A stretch of 64,000 bases of DNA from Letharia columbiana (GCF_014066305.1 NW_023501149.1:116722-180721); one strand, 5' to 3'; positions 24,930 to 38,194 are shown, numbered from the stretch's first letter. A program made the numbers and translations. The notes: a model not told the origin generated them from the letters alone.

Positions 24930-25000
24930 ATTAGTAGCAGCCCTTACGAGGGCCCTACGGCGTCCCTACGAGGGCTCTATAAGATCTTATTTAGATTCAA
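24930..25000. repeat. GC-rich pocket with repeated CCCTACGAGGGC
   Basis: The motif CCTTACGAGGGCC and CCCTACGAGGGCTC flank CTACGGCGTC, giving a near-palindromic stretch of about 40 bp inside otherwise AT-rich repeat DNA. Confidence 0.6.
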
Positions 25001-25249
25001 ATAGAAGTATCTAGCTATTAAGCGTAGATACTCTCGAGATTAAGCTTTTTTAGCTAAGTTGCTAATATAGTATCTCTATACCTATAAATTATTTAGAAGA
25101 GTATTTTAAATTATTTTAAATTATCTAGATACTCTAATTATTAATAACTCGAGTTACCGCTAAAGAATTAAATAGAGATATTTATACTTTACGCTGTAGA
25201 TATCTCTAAAAAGCTTCGTAAAGCCTCTCGAAGAAATAATTTCTAATAT

Positions 25250-25435
25250 TATCCTATTCTATAGATGATAACTTATAAAATTATACCCCTATAAGTAATA
25301 TCTTATAAAATCATATCTCTATTAATAATATCTTATAAATTTATATCTTATTAAGATATGAAAATATGAGATAGGATATAAATTTATAAGAATTTCATAG
25401 TTTAAGATATAAAAATATAATTCGTTTATAGAGAT
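25250..25435 (+). repeat. Repeat E, copy within the CTAG element
   Basis: It contains repeated ATCTTATAAA-TTATATC type units and TATGAAAATATGAGA. It aligns with 57840-58020; a shorter relative lies at 24780-24925. Confidence 0.6.
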
Positions 25436-25909
25436 AGTTATAGTAGATAGCTATAGTAGTAGTAGATATAATAGTAGTAGATATAGTAATAGTAGATATT
25501 AATAATAGTAGTTATAATAGAGATAGCTATAATAGATAGTTATAATAGTAATAGCTATAGTAGTAATAGCTATTATATCGAATTTATCGAATAAATATAT
25601 CTAAATATAGAAATTCTAGTCGAGATATTTCATATATATATTATTTCATAGTATAATATTACAGATATACCATATCGTAAGATATCCCGTTAAGATTTCG
25701 AATTCATATTAGAAAAATAATATAGTATCCGATTCTATTTATACTATACTCGAGTACGATATAATATTACTTAATATAAAATATTCTATAAAATATTTTA
25801 TATCTTTTCGACTAGTAAATTTAACTATAGAATATAAATATATTATTTTTATTATTTTTAGATATAGATAATATTATAATAAATAAATATATTATAATAT
25901 TATTATATA

Positions 25910-26475
25910 TAAAAGACTAAGATAGCGTTAAGCTTAAAAATTCTAAATTTATATATATAATTAATTATAAATTTAAGATTATTACGTCTTTTAATTAGAC
26001 TATCTAAGTTAGCTCGCTAATTCTCTTAAGCTCTCTTATTAAAAAAATAGATATACGTTATTAACATATAGAATAACTTTTTTATTTTCTATTAAAATTT
26101 TAAATTTTTTTTAGATTATAGAACGAAATATGAAGTTTTAGATAAAAAAAGAATTCTTAAATTTAATCTTATAATTATAAGAGCGTAAGTAATTTAAATA
26201 TCGTTTATTAAAGTTCGCTTAATAGTCTTAATTAAAAAATATATATATATTATTTAATTTTAGAATAACTTTTTTATTTTCTATTAAAATTTTAAGATTT
26301 TTTTTTAACTATAGAATAAAATATAGATTTTTAGAAAAAAAAGATTGTAAATTAAATTCTATAATTATTAAAGCGTAAGGAATTCTAATATTACTTAGTA
26401 AAGATTACTTATCTATTTAGTCGATAGCTCTAATAAATAAAATAGAATTTTAATTTATAGACCTTTACTAGTAAA
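25910..26475 (+). repeat. Repeat family A copy with two core modules
   Basis: Head (AAGACTAAGATAGCGTTAAG), two cores (about 26065-26225 and 26260-26420) and a tail ending TTTACTAGT. Confidence 0.75.
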
Positions 26476-27160
26476 TATTATAATAATAAAAAGAATTTTT
26501 AATAAAAAAAAGGGTAAATAAGAAAAGTATCTAAATGTAATAATATATTATTTAAATATAAACTAAGTTTAAATATTAATTAAAAAGCTAATTAGAAAAA
26601 GAGATTAATTTCTTTTTTATTAATATATGTTATAGAGCTATATATAAGCGCTTCTTTTTATATTTTAAATATACTTTAAATATCTATAGCTATATATATA
26701 TATCTTCTCTTATATTTTATATATTTTAATATTCTTTATATACGCGATATATCTATTAAAGATAATCTTATTAATCTAATTAATTTCTATTTAATCTTAT
26801 ATTTATTAATTATATAAAAAAGTACTTCATTTTAATATTAAAACTTTATTAATTTTTTATTCTTAGATATTAAAATATTTATAGCCTATAAATCATTTAC
26901 TTACTTTCCTCTCTTCTTTTATTAAAAAGATAAAAAATATTATTTCTTTTTCGAGTTCGTCTCTAACTAACTCGTTATTCTTTTTATAAAATTAAAAATA
27001 TTAACTTTTAACTAAAAGCGGAGTATATAATATTTTTATAATTTAATACTCGAGTAAAAGATATTATAATATTATTTAAATAAGAGAAAGACGTATTAAT
27101 AAAAAAGATCTTAAAGTTTAAAAATAATCTTAATATTATAAAAGATATATTTTTTATATT
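26476..27160. other. AT-rich RIP-mutated DNA, nothing recognised
   Basis: No gene or assigned repeat is seen. Confidence 0.4.
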
Positions 27161-27164
27161 TATA

Positions 27165-27500
27165 TATATAATAGAATAAAATAGAGCTAAGCTTGAAAAT
27201 CTTAAATTTATATATATAGTTAATTATAAATTTAAATTTACTACGCTCTTTAATTAGATCGACTAACTTATCGCGAATAAATAAATTAATATTCGTAATT
27301 ATTAAAAAAATAGATATATATTATTAATATATAGAAATAACTTTTTTTAATTTTTTTTTAATTTTTTAAGATTCTTTTTTAAATGATAGAACGAAAAATA
27401 AGATTTTAGATAAAAAAAGAATTTCTAAATTTAATCTTATAATTATTAAAACGTAAGGAATTCAAGTATCGATTATCGAAGTTAATTCGTAATTATTAAA
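27165..27500 (+). repeat. Repeat family A copy, truncated at the 3' side
   Basis: Head (AATAGAGCTAAGCTTGAAAA) and one core, ending near AAGTATCGATTATCGAAGTT without the usual tail. Confidence 0.7.
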
Positions 27501-27519
27501 AATATAAATATATCTTATT

Positions 27520-28568
27520 AATATATATAGTCTATCTAAGCTATAACGATATATCGTTTTATAAAAATAATATCGATATAATTAAATTATCGTTAAGTCT
27601 AGATTTATATTAATTACTATTAAAATACGTTTAAATCGATATCTACTTTTACGTAAAAGTCTTACGAGCTTTAATCTCTCTCTTATATTAATTTAAATAT
27701 ATAATTAATATAATAGCGCCGTCGTTTTATTATTTCTTATATAATTATAGATATTTTAATAGCTTTAAAGTCTTTAAATTCTTAATATAAGATATCGAAA
27801 TATTCTCTTTATTAGTCTCGTAAACTCGTTCTTTATAACTATAGATAGCTATAATTAAATTTATAATATTCTTATCTTTATTAACTATATTCTTATTAAT
27901 AGAATTTAGAAAACGAGCTATATATATTATCGATTTAATCTTTTTCTAAGAAGCTAAGATTTAGATTCGCTTATTTATTTAAGATAATATATTATTATAA
28001 ATCTTAATATTCTATATAACTTTTTTAATCTAATCTATAGCTCTTATAGTATACTTAATTATAAAATCATATTTAGAATTAAGAACTCGCGCTTTTACTT
28101 AGTAATTATATATTATAGTAAATATTATATCTTCTTTCTAGATAACGATCTTTTATTATATAGCTTATAGAATATTTATTAAGATAATTAAGTCTTTATT
28201 TATATTATATTTCGAGTATATATAATTTAACTATTTCTTTTTATAATATACTTTCTAGATATAAATAATATCTTAATTTAAAGACTAGTAAATAAATATT
28301 ATATTAATAAAGAGAAAAATAATAGTAATATTTTATAAACTAGTAGAACGTATCTTAAATAGAAGATTTAGACCTATTTTATAAATTAAAAATCTATCGA
28401 TAAGTAGAATAATCTTTCTATTCTCGATCTAGTTATCGAATTATAATATATACTTCTTAAAGATTATCTTAGTTATTTATACTATTCTATTAAATCTTTA
28501 AATTATAATAAGATTCTTAGCTTTTATATTAGCGTTACTAATAATTATAATATCTTTATCTTTTTAAT
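27520..28568 (-). pseudogene. pogo/Fot1-like DDE transposase, RIP-inactivated
   Basis: On the minus strand, from about 28435 down to 28240, the reading frame shows RKIILLIDRFLIYKIGLNLL followed by NITIIFLFINI and then SLN-x-DII. This matches the pogo/Tigger/Fot1 pattern of R-K-x-x-L-L-hydrophobic-D-N-x-x-x-H, then N-V-x-x-x-x-L-P-x-N-T-T and Q-P-x-D-Q-G-I. The catalytic Asp of the first block is kept as the codon GAT, while the following Asn/His positions are altered. Stops stand at Gln and Trp positions, as RIP would produce. Fot1-type elements are common in ascomycetes and insert at TA. It is flanked by family A copies on both sides. Confidence 0.7.
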
Positions 28569-28569
28569 A

Positions 28570-29155
28570 AATTACGAGTAAAAGACTATAAATTAAAGTT
28601 ATAACCATTTTTCTTAATTAGAGCTATCGAGTAAATTTTAATAAGCGATCTTTAATAAGCGATCTTTAATAAGCGATATCTGAATTCTTTATTTTTAAAT
28701 ATCTATAAGACTAAATTTAGTAATTCTTTTTTTATCTAAAAGCGTAAATTACGTTCTATAATTTAAATAAAAAAAATTAAATTTTAATAGAAAATAAAAA
28801 AGTTATTCTAAAATTAAATAATGTATACCTATTTTTTAATTAGAGCTGTGGAGCGAACTTTGATAAGCGATATTTGAATTCCTTGCGCTTTAATAATTAT
28901 AAGACCAAATTTGAAAAAACTTTTATTATTGAAAAGCGCAAATTTAATCTTAAAGTTTTAATAGAAAATAGTAAAGTTATTAAAGGGTGAAAAATAGAGA
29001 AATAGATTTTTAATAGTTACGAACGCTAATTTATTTACTCGCGATATCTAATTAAAAAGCGTAGATCTAACGAATTTATAATTAACTATATATATAAATT
29101 TAAGATTTTCTAACTTAGCTCTATCTTATTCTATTATATATATTAATATACTAAT
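28570..29155 (-). repeat. Repeat family A copy with two core modules
   Basis: It includes three tandem AAGCGATCTTTAAT-type units (about 28645-28685). The second core (28845-28980) is less mutated and keeps CTGTGGAGCG and CCTTGCGC. The head end is followed 20 bp later by the LTR at 29174. Confidence 0.8.
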
Positions 29156-29173
29156 AACTTTAACTTTCTATAT

Positions 29174-29404
29174 TATTAGACTCGAAGAGTCTTAGAGTTA
29201 TATAGTAATGTAAAATTAGAGAGATAGATATATTCGTATATCGATTTAGTAGTAAAACTAATTCTTAAAAATAAAAATAAAAACTAAAGAGAAATCGCTT
29301 ATTTAAGCTTATTCGCTAAGACTTTATTAAGTATATATTAGATATATATAAGCTAAGTAATCTAAAGTTCTCTTATTTAAAATCTATAAGCCTCTTTTCT
29401 AATA
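29174..29404 (-). repeat. 3' LTR of the gypsy element
   Basis: It aligns with 37046-37272 throughout (for example CTTAGAGTTATATAGTAAT against CTTTAGAGTTATATAATAAT, and TCTATAAGCCTCTTTTCTAA against TCTATAAGCTTCTTTTCTAA). Both copies are mutated independently, so the RIP happened after insertion. Confidence 0.8.
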
Positions 29405-30597
29405 ATTATCTTCTCTCTTTAAAGATTTATTCTCGAATCTAAATATAGAAAGAATATTTTCTTATTATTCAAATATTTATTAAAAGATTTATACTTTATA
29501 GAGAAAGAAGAGAAAGAATTTCTTATAATAGTATAGCGTAAATATAATATATTATATATATATAATAAAAATACATAACGTTAATAGATAATACTAGATA
29601 TACTTTTATAGATTAGTTATAGTTATAATAATATATAAAGTAATTATTAATAATATAATTTAGATATATAAAATATATAATTAATATATAATTATAATAA
29701 TATTTACTTTTTTTTAAAAGAGTTTCTATTTTATTAATACTTCTTTATTAACTTTTAATAATTTATACTTTTTATAACTAATATATATTTAATAAATATT
29801 TAATAAATATATTTTATAATTATTTAATTTATAATTATAGCTATTATTAAAAATCTTCTAAATATTTTATAATTATATATATATTTTTTACGCGTTAATA
29901 CTTATAATTTATTATAATAACTCTTAAAAGCGTTAAGCCTTTATTAACTTTTAATAAAAAAATCTATTTTCGCTATACTTAATAAGTTTTTTAATATACT
30001 TCTTATATATATAATATTATATTTAATAATAATAATATTATTATTATTAAATATTATTATTATACTCGTCTACGCGATAATTATATTATAATAAATTTTT
30101 ATATAAATAATATATAATAGATATATCTATAGCGTTTATTAATTTTTTTTAAGATTTTAATTAATAAATATATTATTATCGACGTTAACGCTATAATTCG
30201 CGTTTACTTATAATATATCTATATTACTTACTATCTTCTTACTCTTAATATTCTTAAATTTATATCTATTACGCGATTTTATATTACTTATAAATACTTT
30301 AATATAATTTTAATAACTATTTAATATATTCTTAAAAATCGCTTAAAAATAAAAAAGAAGTTAGATAATAAAGCGGCTTTACTTAATAAAGCGAACACCT
30401 TTTAAAGAATTCTAGATATTCTTATAAATATTTATAATACTATACACTTTATTATATATATCTTTAATTTTTATATATTTTTCTTTTCTCTTATACTTAT
30501 ATTAAATATATTTTAAACGAATCTTTTTTTAATAAATATATCTTTCTTAATATTTAAGTTAAATTTAAATTTTAAAAGTAATAATAATAAATAATAG

Positions 30598-30672
30598 TAG
30601 AGATAAAGAGAAAAAGGAAAGTAAAGAAGAGGAGGAGAAGAAAGAAGAGGAGGATAAAAAGAAGAATAATAA
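30598..30672 (+). repeat. Polypurine low-complexity tract
   Basis: About 75 nearly uninterrupted purines (GGAAAGTAAAGAAGAGGAGG and neighbours) inside the gypsy element. On the coding minus strand it is a polypyrimidine run; it may come from a Glu/Lys- or Ser/Phe-rich linker. Confidence 0.6.
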
Positions 30673-33600
30673 GATAAAATTTATTTATAAGAGTAGTTTA
30701 GGGGTTAATCTCGATAGTAATAACGCTAATAATAATATCTTCGATAAAGACTTTAAGAAATTTAATTAATTCGTTATTTTATATATATATATAATATATC
30801 TCATATTATTATACTTATTACTTTAGATAATATAGTCTTTTTTATTATTTTTAGACGTTAATACTTTTTATTAGCTTTTCTAATACTATTTTTTATTATA
30901 ATATTCGAGATTTAACTCTTTATAGCTAGATTCTTTATTTTTAGATATTTTTTAAAATTATTAAGCTTTAAGCTCTTTTTCGATATTTATATTCTACGCT
31001 TTTTATATCTATAAGCTCTACTTATTAAACTTATTAATTAAATTTATATATTATTTATAACTTCTTTATTAAGCTATTTATTATATTTCTTAAAATAATA
31101 TATTTATTAAATAAAATATTCTATCTTATTTTTTCTTATACGCTTCTTATATATAAATTTTATTAGATATTTTTTATTATCTTTTATTAGTTTAAAAATA
31201 AAATACTTAGAGATATCTAAATCTTTTAGTCTTTATTTATATAAGTCTAATAATAATATATAGAAAATAGAATAGATTCGATAGATAGAGGATAGCTATA
31301 GTCGATACGCTTATATTTTAATATATTTTTAAATATAAAATAAACTAATTAGCTTATTAGAAAGCTTTTTACTTAATCTTTTTTATTTTAAATTCTTTAT
31401 AAAAAATATAATAAAATTATCGCGATTAAATCTTTACGATTTATATTTCTTATTATAAAACTTCGACTACGTTTTTATACGCTTTATTAATATCTTATAA
31501 GCTCTTATTAAATTATATTAATTTCTTTAATATATTTTTTCGCTATAAATACTATTTTTTTAGTAGCGTTATTCTTAATAATTAATTTAAGTTTTAATTA
31601 ATATTTATATATAACGAAGAATAGATTATAACTAATTATATTATACTCGCTTTAATAATATATAAATTTCGTAATTAGTAGACGCTCTATCTAATCGTCT
31701 TATCGCTTTAAATAATATATTTTTAAATAATATTCTAGAGTTTAATTTTATCGCTTTATTTATTTATCGATTTATAAATAAAAAATAATATTTTATCTAT
31801 ATTTAATCTATAATTAATAATAGATTTCTAATTAAAATATACTTATAAAGATAAATTCTTAATCTATAATAATATCTTCTAATATTTTTAATTAAAGAAT
31901 AATTTTCTTTATAAATAACTCTTCTAGTTATATAATATTAATTATCTTTTTTTTAAATATATATCTTAATATCTTAATATATCGATTAATTATTATAAGA
32001 ATTAAGTTATAAATCTAATCTTTATATTTACTAGAAGAAAGATTTATAATAAAGTTTATTATAGATTTCTTTTATAGTTTTATTAGTAAAAAAAGTATAT
32101 CTAGTTTACTATAAAGATAATAATATTTTATCTTTATATATTAAAAGATATTATATATATTAATATACTTCTAAATATCTACGCGAATATTATTTTAATA
32201 TTATTTTCTACTTATAAATTCGAATATCTTATTAATATTAAAATATTTAATTATAAAATTATTATAATAGTATTTTAATAGCTCTTCTTAAATTAAGATT
32301 TTTTTAAAAATATATAATTTTTTATTATATCTTAATAGCCTCTAGCTATCTCAAATTTATATATTAATACTTTATATTTACTTATTTAATACTTTACTAG
32401 TTTTATACTATTTAATAAATATATTCTCTTATTAAAATATCTTTATATGTTTATAAATAGATTTATTATTTATATTATATATCGTTTCGCTAATTATTAA
32501 TATTTCGATAATTAAATATAAAATAAGCTATTTTTAATTAATAGTTTTAATAATAAAGTTAAATTACTTATCGATTACGTTATAAGTATATTAAATAAAT
32601 ATCTTACTTAAACTCTCTTTTATTAGAAATTAAGATTCTCTAAATTCTAAAGAATATATTACGTTTAAGTAGGTTTTTATATATTAAAATAGTTATTAAA
32701 TTCTTAAATATTTTCTTTTTTAAAATTAGCTTCTCTTAAGAATTCATATCTAAAAGACTCTTATTTATACTTGAACTATTTAATACGATAGAGTACTTAT
32801 TATTAAGATTATATTTTTTCTATATATAATCTATACTTTCTTTATAAACTATCTTAATAATAATTAAAATAGAATTTAAAAGTCTTTTAAATTTAGCTAG
32901 TTTCTATTATAACGTAGAGAGAAGTCTATTAATTCGTTTATTTTCGTTTTTATAATTAAGACGTCTTAATAGCGCATTAATAAAATTTATTTTATTTAAA
33001 GTATACGAAATTAAGAAATTATATAGAGAGAATTTTATTATTTAGCGAGCTTATCTACTATTTAATATTACTTATTTTATAAAATATTTTAAATTATTAT
33101 AATTAATAAGAATCTTAATAGAATAAAAAGTTATTTTTAAATAATAACGCTAATATTTAAATATTATAATAATTATAAAAAACTCTTAATTATATATTTT
33201 ATAATTATACTTCGTATTATTTATTTATCTTAAATAAAAAGTAATTAAATATTACTATTTATTTATATATACTTAAATTAATATATCTACTATTATAAAT
33301 AATAAAGTGTTAATCTTAATTCGAATTAGAAGCTAAAGATCGAAATATTTTAGAAGAAATATAGTTATAAAGGCGTCCTTTAGTTTCTTAAATATATATT
33401 TCGTAATTTTAAACTCTTTAAATAATCTCGATTTAACGCCTTTTTCGCTTTTTTTAAATAGTTCTATTAAAGAGTTTATAATTTAATAATAATAAGAATA
33501 ATAATAAGTAAATCTTTATTAGAAATTTATAAACTCTAGAAAAACTTATATATTATAATAGCTTTTTATTTTTAGCTATTCTTAAATTATAACTATCTTA

Positions 33601-33769
33601 TATTTATTTTTAACGATAGTAATAATAAATATTATAAAGTCGAGAAACTTTACTTTAATAATAAAAATTTTATATTTTTTTAGTATAAAGGCTATATCGT
33701 TTAGGTTAATTAAGTATTTATTTTTTTATAATTTAAATACTTCTTCTTCGTATTAAAGTAGATAAGAAT

Positions 33770-34140
33770 ATTCTTTAAATATATTATATAAAACTAGTTA
33801 ACTAGTCTAATTAAAGCTTTATTAATATAAATTTAAAAGGTTATTAAGGCGTTAATTAAGCTAAATAATATTATTAGATATTTAAAATACTTATAATATA
33901 TATAAAACGCTATCTTTTACTTATCGTCTTTATAAATTTATATATAATAATAAATATTCTTTAAATTTAATTTAATATATCGCTTAAAATTATTTAAATA
34001 ATCAAGCGTCTCGCTAATTAAGAGTAATAAATATCGATTTTTAATAATTATCTTATTTAATCTACGATAGTTAATATATAAATATAAATCTTTATTCTTT
34101 TTAAAATAAATAGAATTAAAGCTTTTATTAAACTCGTAAA
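33770..34140 (-). pseudogene. Reverse transcriptase core of the gypsy element
   Basis: On the minus strand the frame shows NYRRLNKIIIKNRYLLLLI (about 34060-34005), which is the RT block around the first catalytic region with Pro and Thr replaced. The next block contains YKDDK and KIAF, and the block YLKNILIY (about 33780) lies where the YxDD active site belongs. The DD pair therefore reads as KN, which G-to-A changes would give from acidic codons. Confidence 0.75.
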
Positions 34141-34302
34141 GTATTTAATTTAACTCTTCGCTAAAGCTTTATTAAAATAGATTCTTAATATTATTAATTT
34201 TATATTAAATAAATTATATAGCGAGCTAAATAATAACTTCGTCGTAATTTTAATAATATAATTATAACTCTTATATAATAATAATTGACTTACTTCTTTT
34301 TA

Positions 34303-35003
34303 CTAGCCGGAAAGATATAATATATTCTATAAGATATTTTATATTAAGTAATATTATATCGTACCCGAGATTAATATAGATAGAGTCGAATATTATATTA
34401 TTTTTCTAATATAGATTCGAGATCTTAGCGATATATTCTACGATATTATAACTATTACTATTATCTATTATAACTACTTCTATTATAACTACTACTATTA
34501 TAACTATTATATAATAATAAACTATTTACTATAATAGTAATAGCTATTAAAATTTTAGATATATAATATATAGAATAAACGAATTAATTCTCCAGAACCT
34601 CTTCGGAGCTAGATTCTATTTATAGTATAAAATTAGATGGCTAGAAAACATAATGGCTGAAATACGCGGAGGTTATATTTCGATAATAGATATGATAATA
34701 ATAGATATAATAGTGGTAGACATAATAGTAACAGTTATAATAGATGATAGTAGTAGCCATAATTAGCTAGAATAATGATTAGAATAGCTACTTATACTTC
34801 TAAATATAGAAATCTCAGTAGGAATATCTCATATATATATTATTTCATAATATGATATTACAGATATATCATACCGTAGAATATACCGTTAAGATTTTAT
34901 ACTATATTAGGTATAGGATTATATAAATCTTAATAACCTATACTATATTAGAGTATAATATGGCAGATTAATATTTTATACTATATCATACCTTTCCGAC
35001 TAG
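34303..35003. mobile_element. CTAG-ended DNA element, 701-bp copy
   Basis: Terminal inverted repeats CTAGCCGGAAAGATATAAT and its inverse ending CCTTTCCGACTAG, flanked by TA at 34301-34302 and 35004-35005. It retains several TpG and CpA and is less mutated than its host element, so it arrived later or escaped part of the RIP. It holds a short version of the tandem array at 34440-34510. Confidence 0.85.
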
Positions 35004-37045
35004 TACTTCTTTTAATAAAAATATATCTTTATATTCTTTTAACTTATCGAGAAATTTAAAAATAACCTCTAGACTATCTATATAAATACTTTATCTTTTA
35101 ATTATATTAATTATATATTTTCTATTTATAATTACTATTTTAATTATAATTAATATATAAATAGTCTTTTACTCTTTTAAGGCCTTTATAAATTATTAAG
35201 ATATTAAGATTTTAAGCAATTACTTATTAACATCGAAACGCTAGATTTAATTTTTTATATTTATTTTAATTCGCTTATTAATTAAAATTAAAAGATCTAA
35301 AACTATTAAGAAACTTTTCTTATTAATAGTATAGAAAATATTTATAGCGCTTAATACGCTTTTAACTATCTTATAGATAATAAATAATCAAATAAATATT
35401 ATAATAATAAGTTAATTTTTAATTTATTTATATAGATTTTAATAAGAGATTATTAATTTTAATTAGATTCTATTTAATCGTAAAAGGCTAGTTTATTATA
35501 TTTACCTCTATATTATTATTAAAATAAATTTTAATAAAAGTCTATAACTCGCTTTAATTATTTAAAAATACTCTATCTTCGTAAATTAATAATAAAATAA
35601 ATATTACTTTTATTTTTATTCTCGTTATTACGAAGTCTTTAATAAGAGTTTCTCTTTTTTATCGAGTCGACTATATAAAGCTTATAATTATTAATTAAAT
35701 TAATAGATATATTATTAAAATTATTCGTTTTCTATTTTTTCGATTTAATATAGATATTAATATAATTTTTCTTTATAATTATAATATTTTATACTATTTA
35801 AATAAGATTTATTATTTTTAAATTTATTCTTAAATTTATAATCTTAAAGTCGTTTATCTCTTAAATTAAAATCGTTTTATATTTATAATAACTACGATCT
35901 ATTATATTAAAGATTTTAATTTTCTTAATATAAATTCTTTAACGAGATAAGAATACTATCTACTTTATATTCTCTAAAGAAATCTTACTTTTTTTTTAAA
36001 TATATTATAAGTATTAGAAGCTCGTCTTATTTAATTAATATAATTTAAATATTAATTAATTAATAACGAAGATTTATATAAAGCTTTATAAATAAGTAAT
36101 ATACTTATTAATTCTTAATATAAAAATTTATTTAAGCTTTTAATAATTAAAGATAGTTATTAAATTAATATATTATTTAATTTTATCTTTAACTAGCGTT
36201 TATATATATTTAGATATTATTAAATCCGCGATTAATTAAATTTTTAATTTAATTTAATAAAAAATTAATAAACTTCTATTATATATAATTATAATTCGAA
36301 AATCTATTCTTCTTATTAATCTATAATTCTTTTTAATCGTTATTAAAAGATTAATAAATCTAAAAAAATCTTATTTTTTTCGATAAAAAGATTTTTCGAG
36401 ATTAGACGAAATATCTTATTTATCTTTTATATTAAAGCTTAATACTCTTAAATACTCTTTTTATAATAATTTATTAATTTCTCTAATTAAATTATTTTTC
36501 TAGATCGCTAGATAATATTATTATATTCGAAATTAATATTATTTATAACTTTCTTTATTTCTAAAGTCGTTAATAATCTTAATATATTATCGTCGCTATT
36601 ACGATTATAATCTATAAATGTTTTATCTTATTTAAATAAAATTATCTCCGCTTCTAGAGATTAAAAACGATATTCTTATATAAATATATCTTAATAACGA
36701 GTAATATACTCTACTTTATCGTTTAAAATACGAGTAAATTTATTAATCTATTTATTAATATCTCGCTTTTTATTAAAGATACTTTCTTAATAATAAATAG
36801 TATTATCGTTATTATTACTATTACTTAATTTCTTTATTAAATTATTATCTATAATTAATAAAGAGATATTTTAATTAAAATCTATAATATAATTTAATAT
36901 CTCTAACTATATTATAATTATATTTTAGTTTAATATTATATTAATCGATAACGACTTATTTTATAGATATTAAGATTACGCTTTAGTTATAATTATTATA
37001 TTAACTCTAAATCGCTATCTCTTAGAAGAGTAAAAGAATTAAAAT

Positions 37046-37272
37046 TATTAAATTTAAAGAGCTTTAGAGTTATATAATAATATAAAATTAGAGAAATAAA
37101 TATATTTATATATCGATTTAATAATAAAATTAATTCTTAAAAAAAAGAAAACTCGAGAAAGATCGCTTACTTAAGATTATTCGCTAAGACTTCGCTAGAT
37201 ATATATTAGATATATATAAAATAAGTAATTTAAAATTCTCTTACTTCGAATCTATAAGCTTCTTTTCTAATA
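37046..37272 (-). repeat. 5' LTR of the gypsy element
   Basis: It is the partner of 29174-29404. It ends CTAATA, the RIP form of CTAACA or CTGACA, which is a usual LTR terminus. A clean 5-bp target duplication could not be seen. Confidence 0.75.
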
Positions 37273-38194
37273 AGTTCTTGTTATATTATAATAAAAATTC
37301 GCTATAATTCGAGTCTTCTTATACTTATCGCTAATAGTCTACTTAGTTATTAATATATTATTAAGACTTATTTTCTAGAAGAGATCTATCTCATTTATAT
37401 TAAAGACATTCTTAAGCTTTATATCTTTTAAATTTTTATATAGCTTTATAAGCTCTTCTTTAATAATTACGCGATCTATCGCTCTAGATTCGCTATAACG
37501 ACGAAATTTCTTAATCTTATATCTAGTCTTAAATATATTTAATTAATTAATAGAAAAGCGAGATTACGATTCGTCGTTATATTAGAAAAGCTTATTTTAG
37601 AATATTAAGATTATCTTCTTTTAAAAATCTCCTTAGTAATTATAGTCTTCTTTTTCTACTATCGCTATTATTAATTAAATAATATATTTTCTAAATCTAA
37701 TTACTCGTATATACGCGCTATTTCTTTTAATTAGAATAAGAGACTTTATTATTTAATCGTTAAAATTTAGCTAATAGACTCTTAGAGATCGTAGATTAAT
37801 TTAATTAATAATTATATTTCTCTAAGAATTAGACTTAAAGCGTTTATATCTTACGCTTATTATCTAATTTAATCGTATTATATAGTTATAGATCTCGTTA
37901 TTTAGCGTTAATAACTACTTAATATTATTTTCGAGTAAAATTAAGAGGTGAAGAGAAGATAGATATCTTGAAATTACTGAAATTCTATCTTAATAGCGAC
38001 GACGATAGCGAGGATATATTATTTAGAGTTATTAGATATAACGATATTACTATTCTTATTAGATAAGTATTAATAATATCGTAGTAAATAAGTTATCGTT
38101 ATTCTATATTAAAAATAAATATTATATAATTATATAATCGTTATAATTAGAATATCGTTATATAATAAATCGTTATAGTCTAGATAAACTATAG
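37273..38194. other. AT-rich RIP-mutated DNA, nothing recognised
   Basis: No gene is recognisable. CpG is fairly frequent (for example CGACGACGATAGCGAGG near 37998), which suggests an originally GC-rich repeat. Confidence 0.4.

Larger units (their letters stand above)
23945..25815. mobile_element. CTAG-ended DNA element, long copy, inserted in RT
   Basis: The ends are CTAGTCGAAAAGATATAAT and its inverse ATATCTTTTCGACTAG, with TA on both sides (23943-23944 and 25816-25817). The terminal inverted repeats extend for about 200 bp. A shorter copy (701 bp) is at 34303-35003. The difference is made up of tandem repeats and a block shared with 57.8-58.0 kb. No transposase is seen, so it is non-autonomous. 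TA target sites fit Tc1/mariner or pogo mobilisation. Confidence 0.8.
29174..37272 (-). mobile_element. Ty3/gypsy LTR retrotransposon, complete outline, RIP-inactivated
   Basis: Two direct LTRs (29174-29404 and 37046-37272) enclose about 7.6 kb. A polypurine tract (complement AAAGAGAGAAGATAA) abuts the left LTR on its inner side, which makes the left LTR the 3' one and the element minus-strand. Reverse transcriptase is readable at about 33.77-34.14 kb on the minus strand. A Gag zinc knuckle relic with Tyr replacing Cys/His lies near 35.8 kb. A 701-bp CTAG element is nested between. Integrase and RNase H must lie at about 29.6-33.7 kb, but I did not resolve their motifs. Confidence 0.8.
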
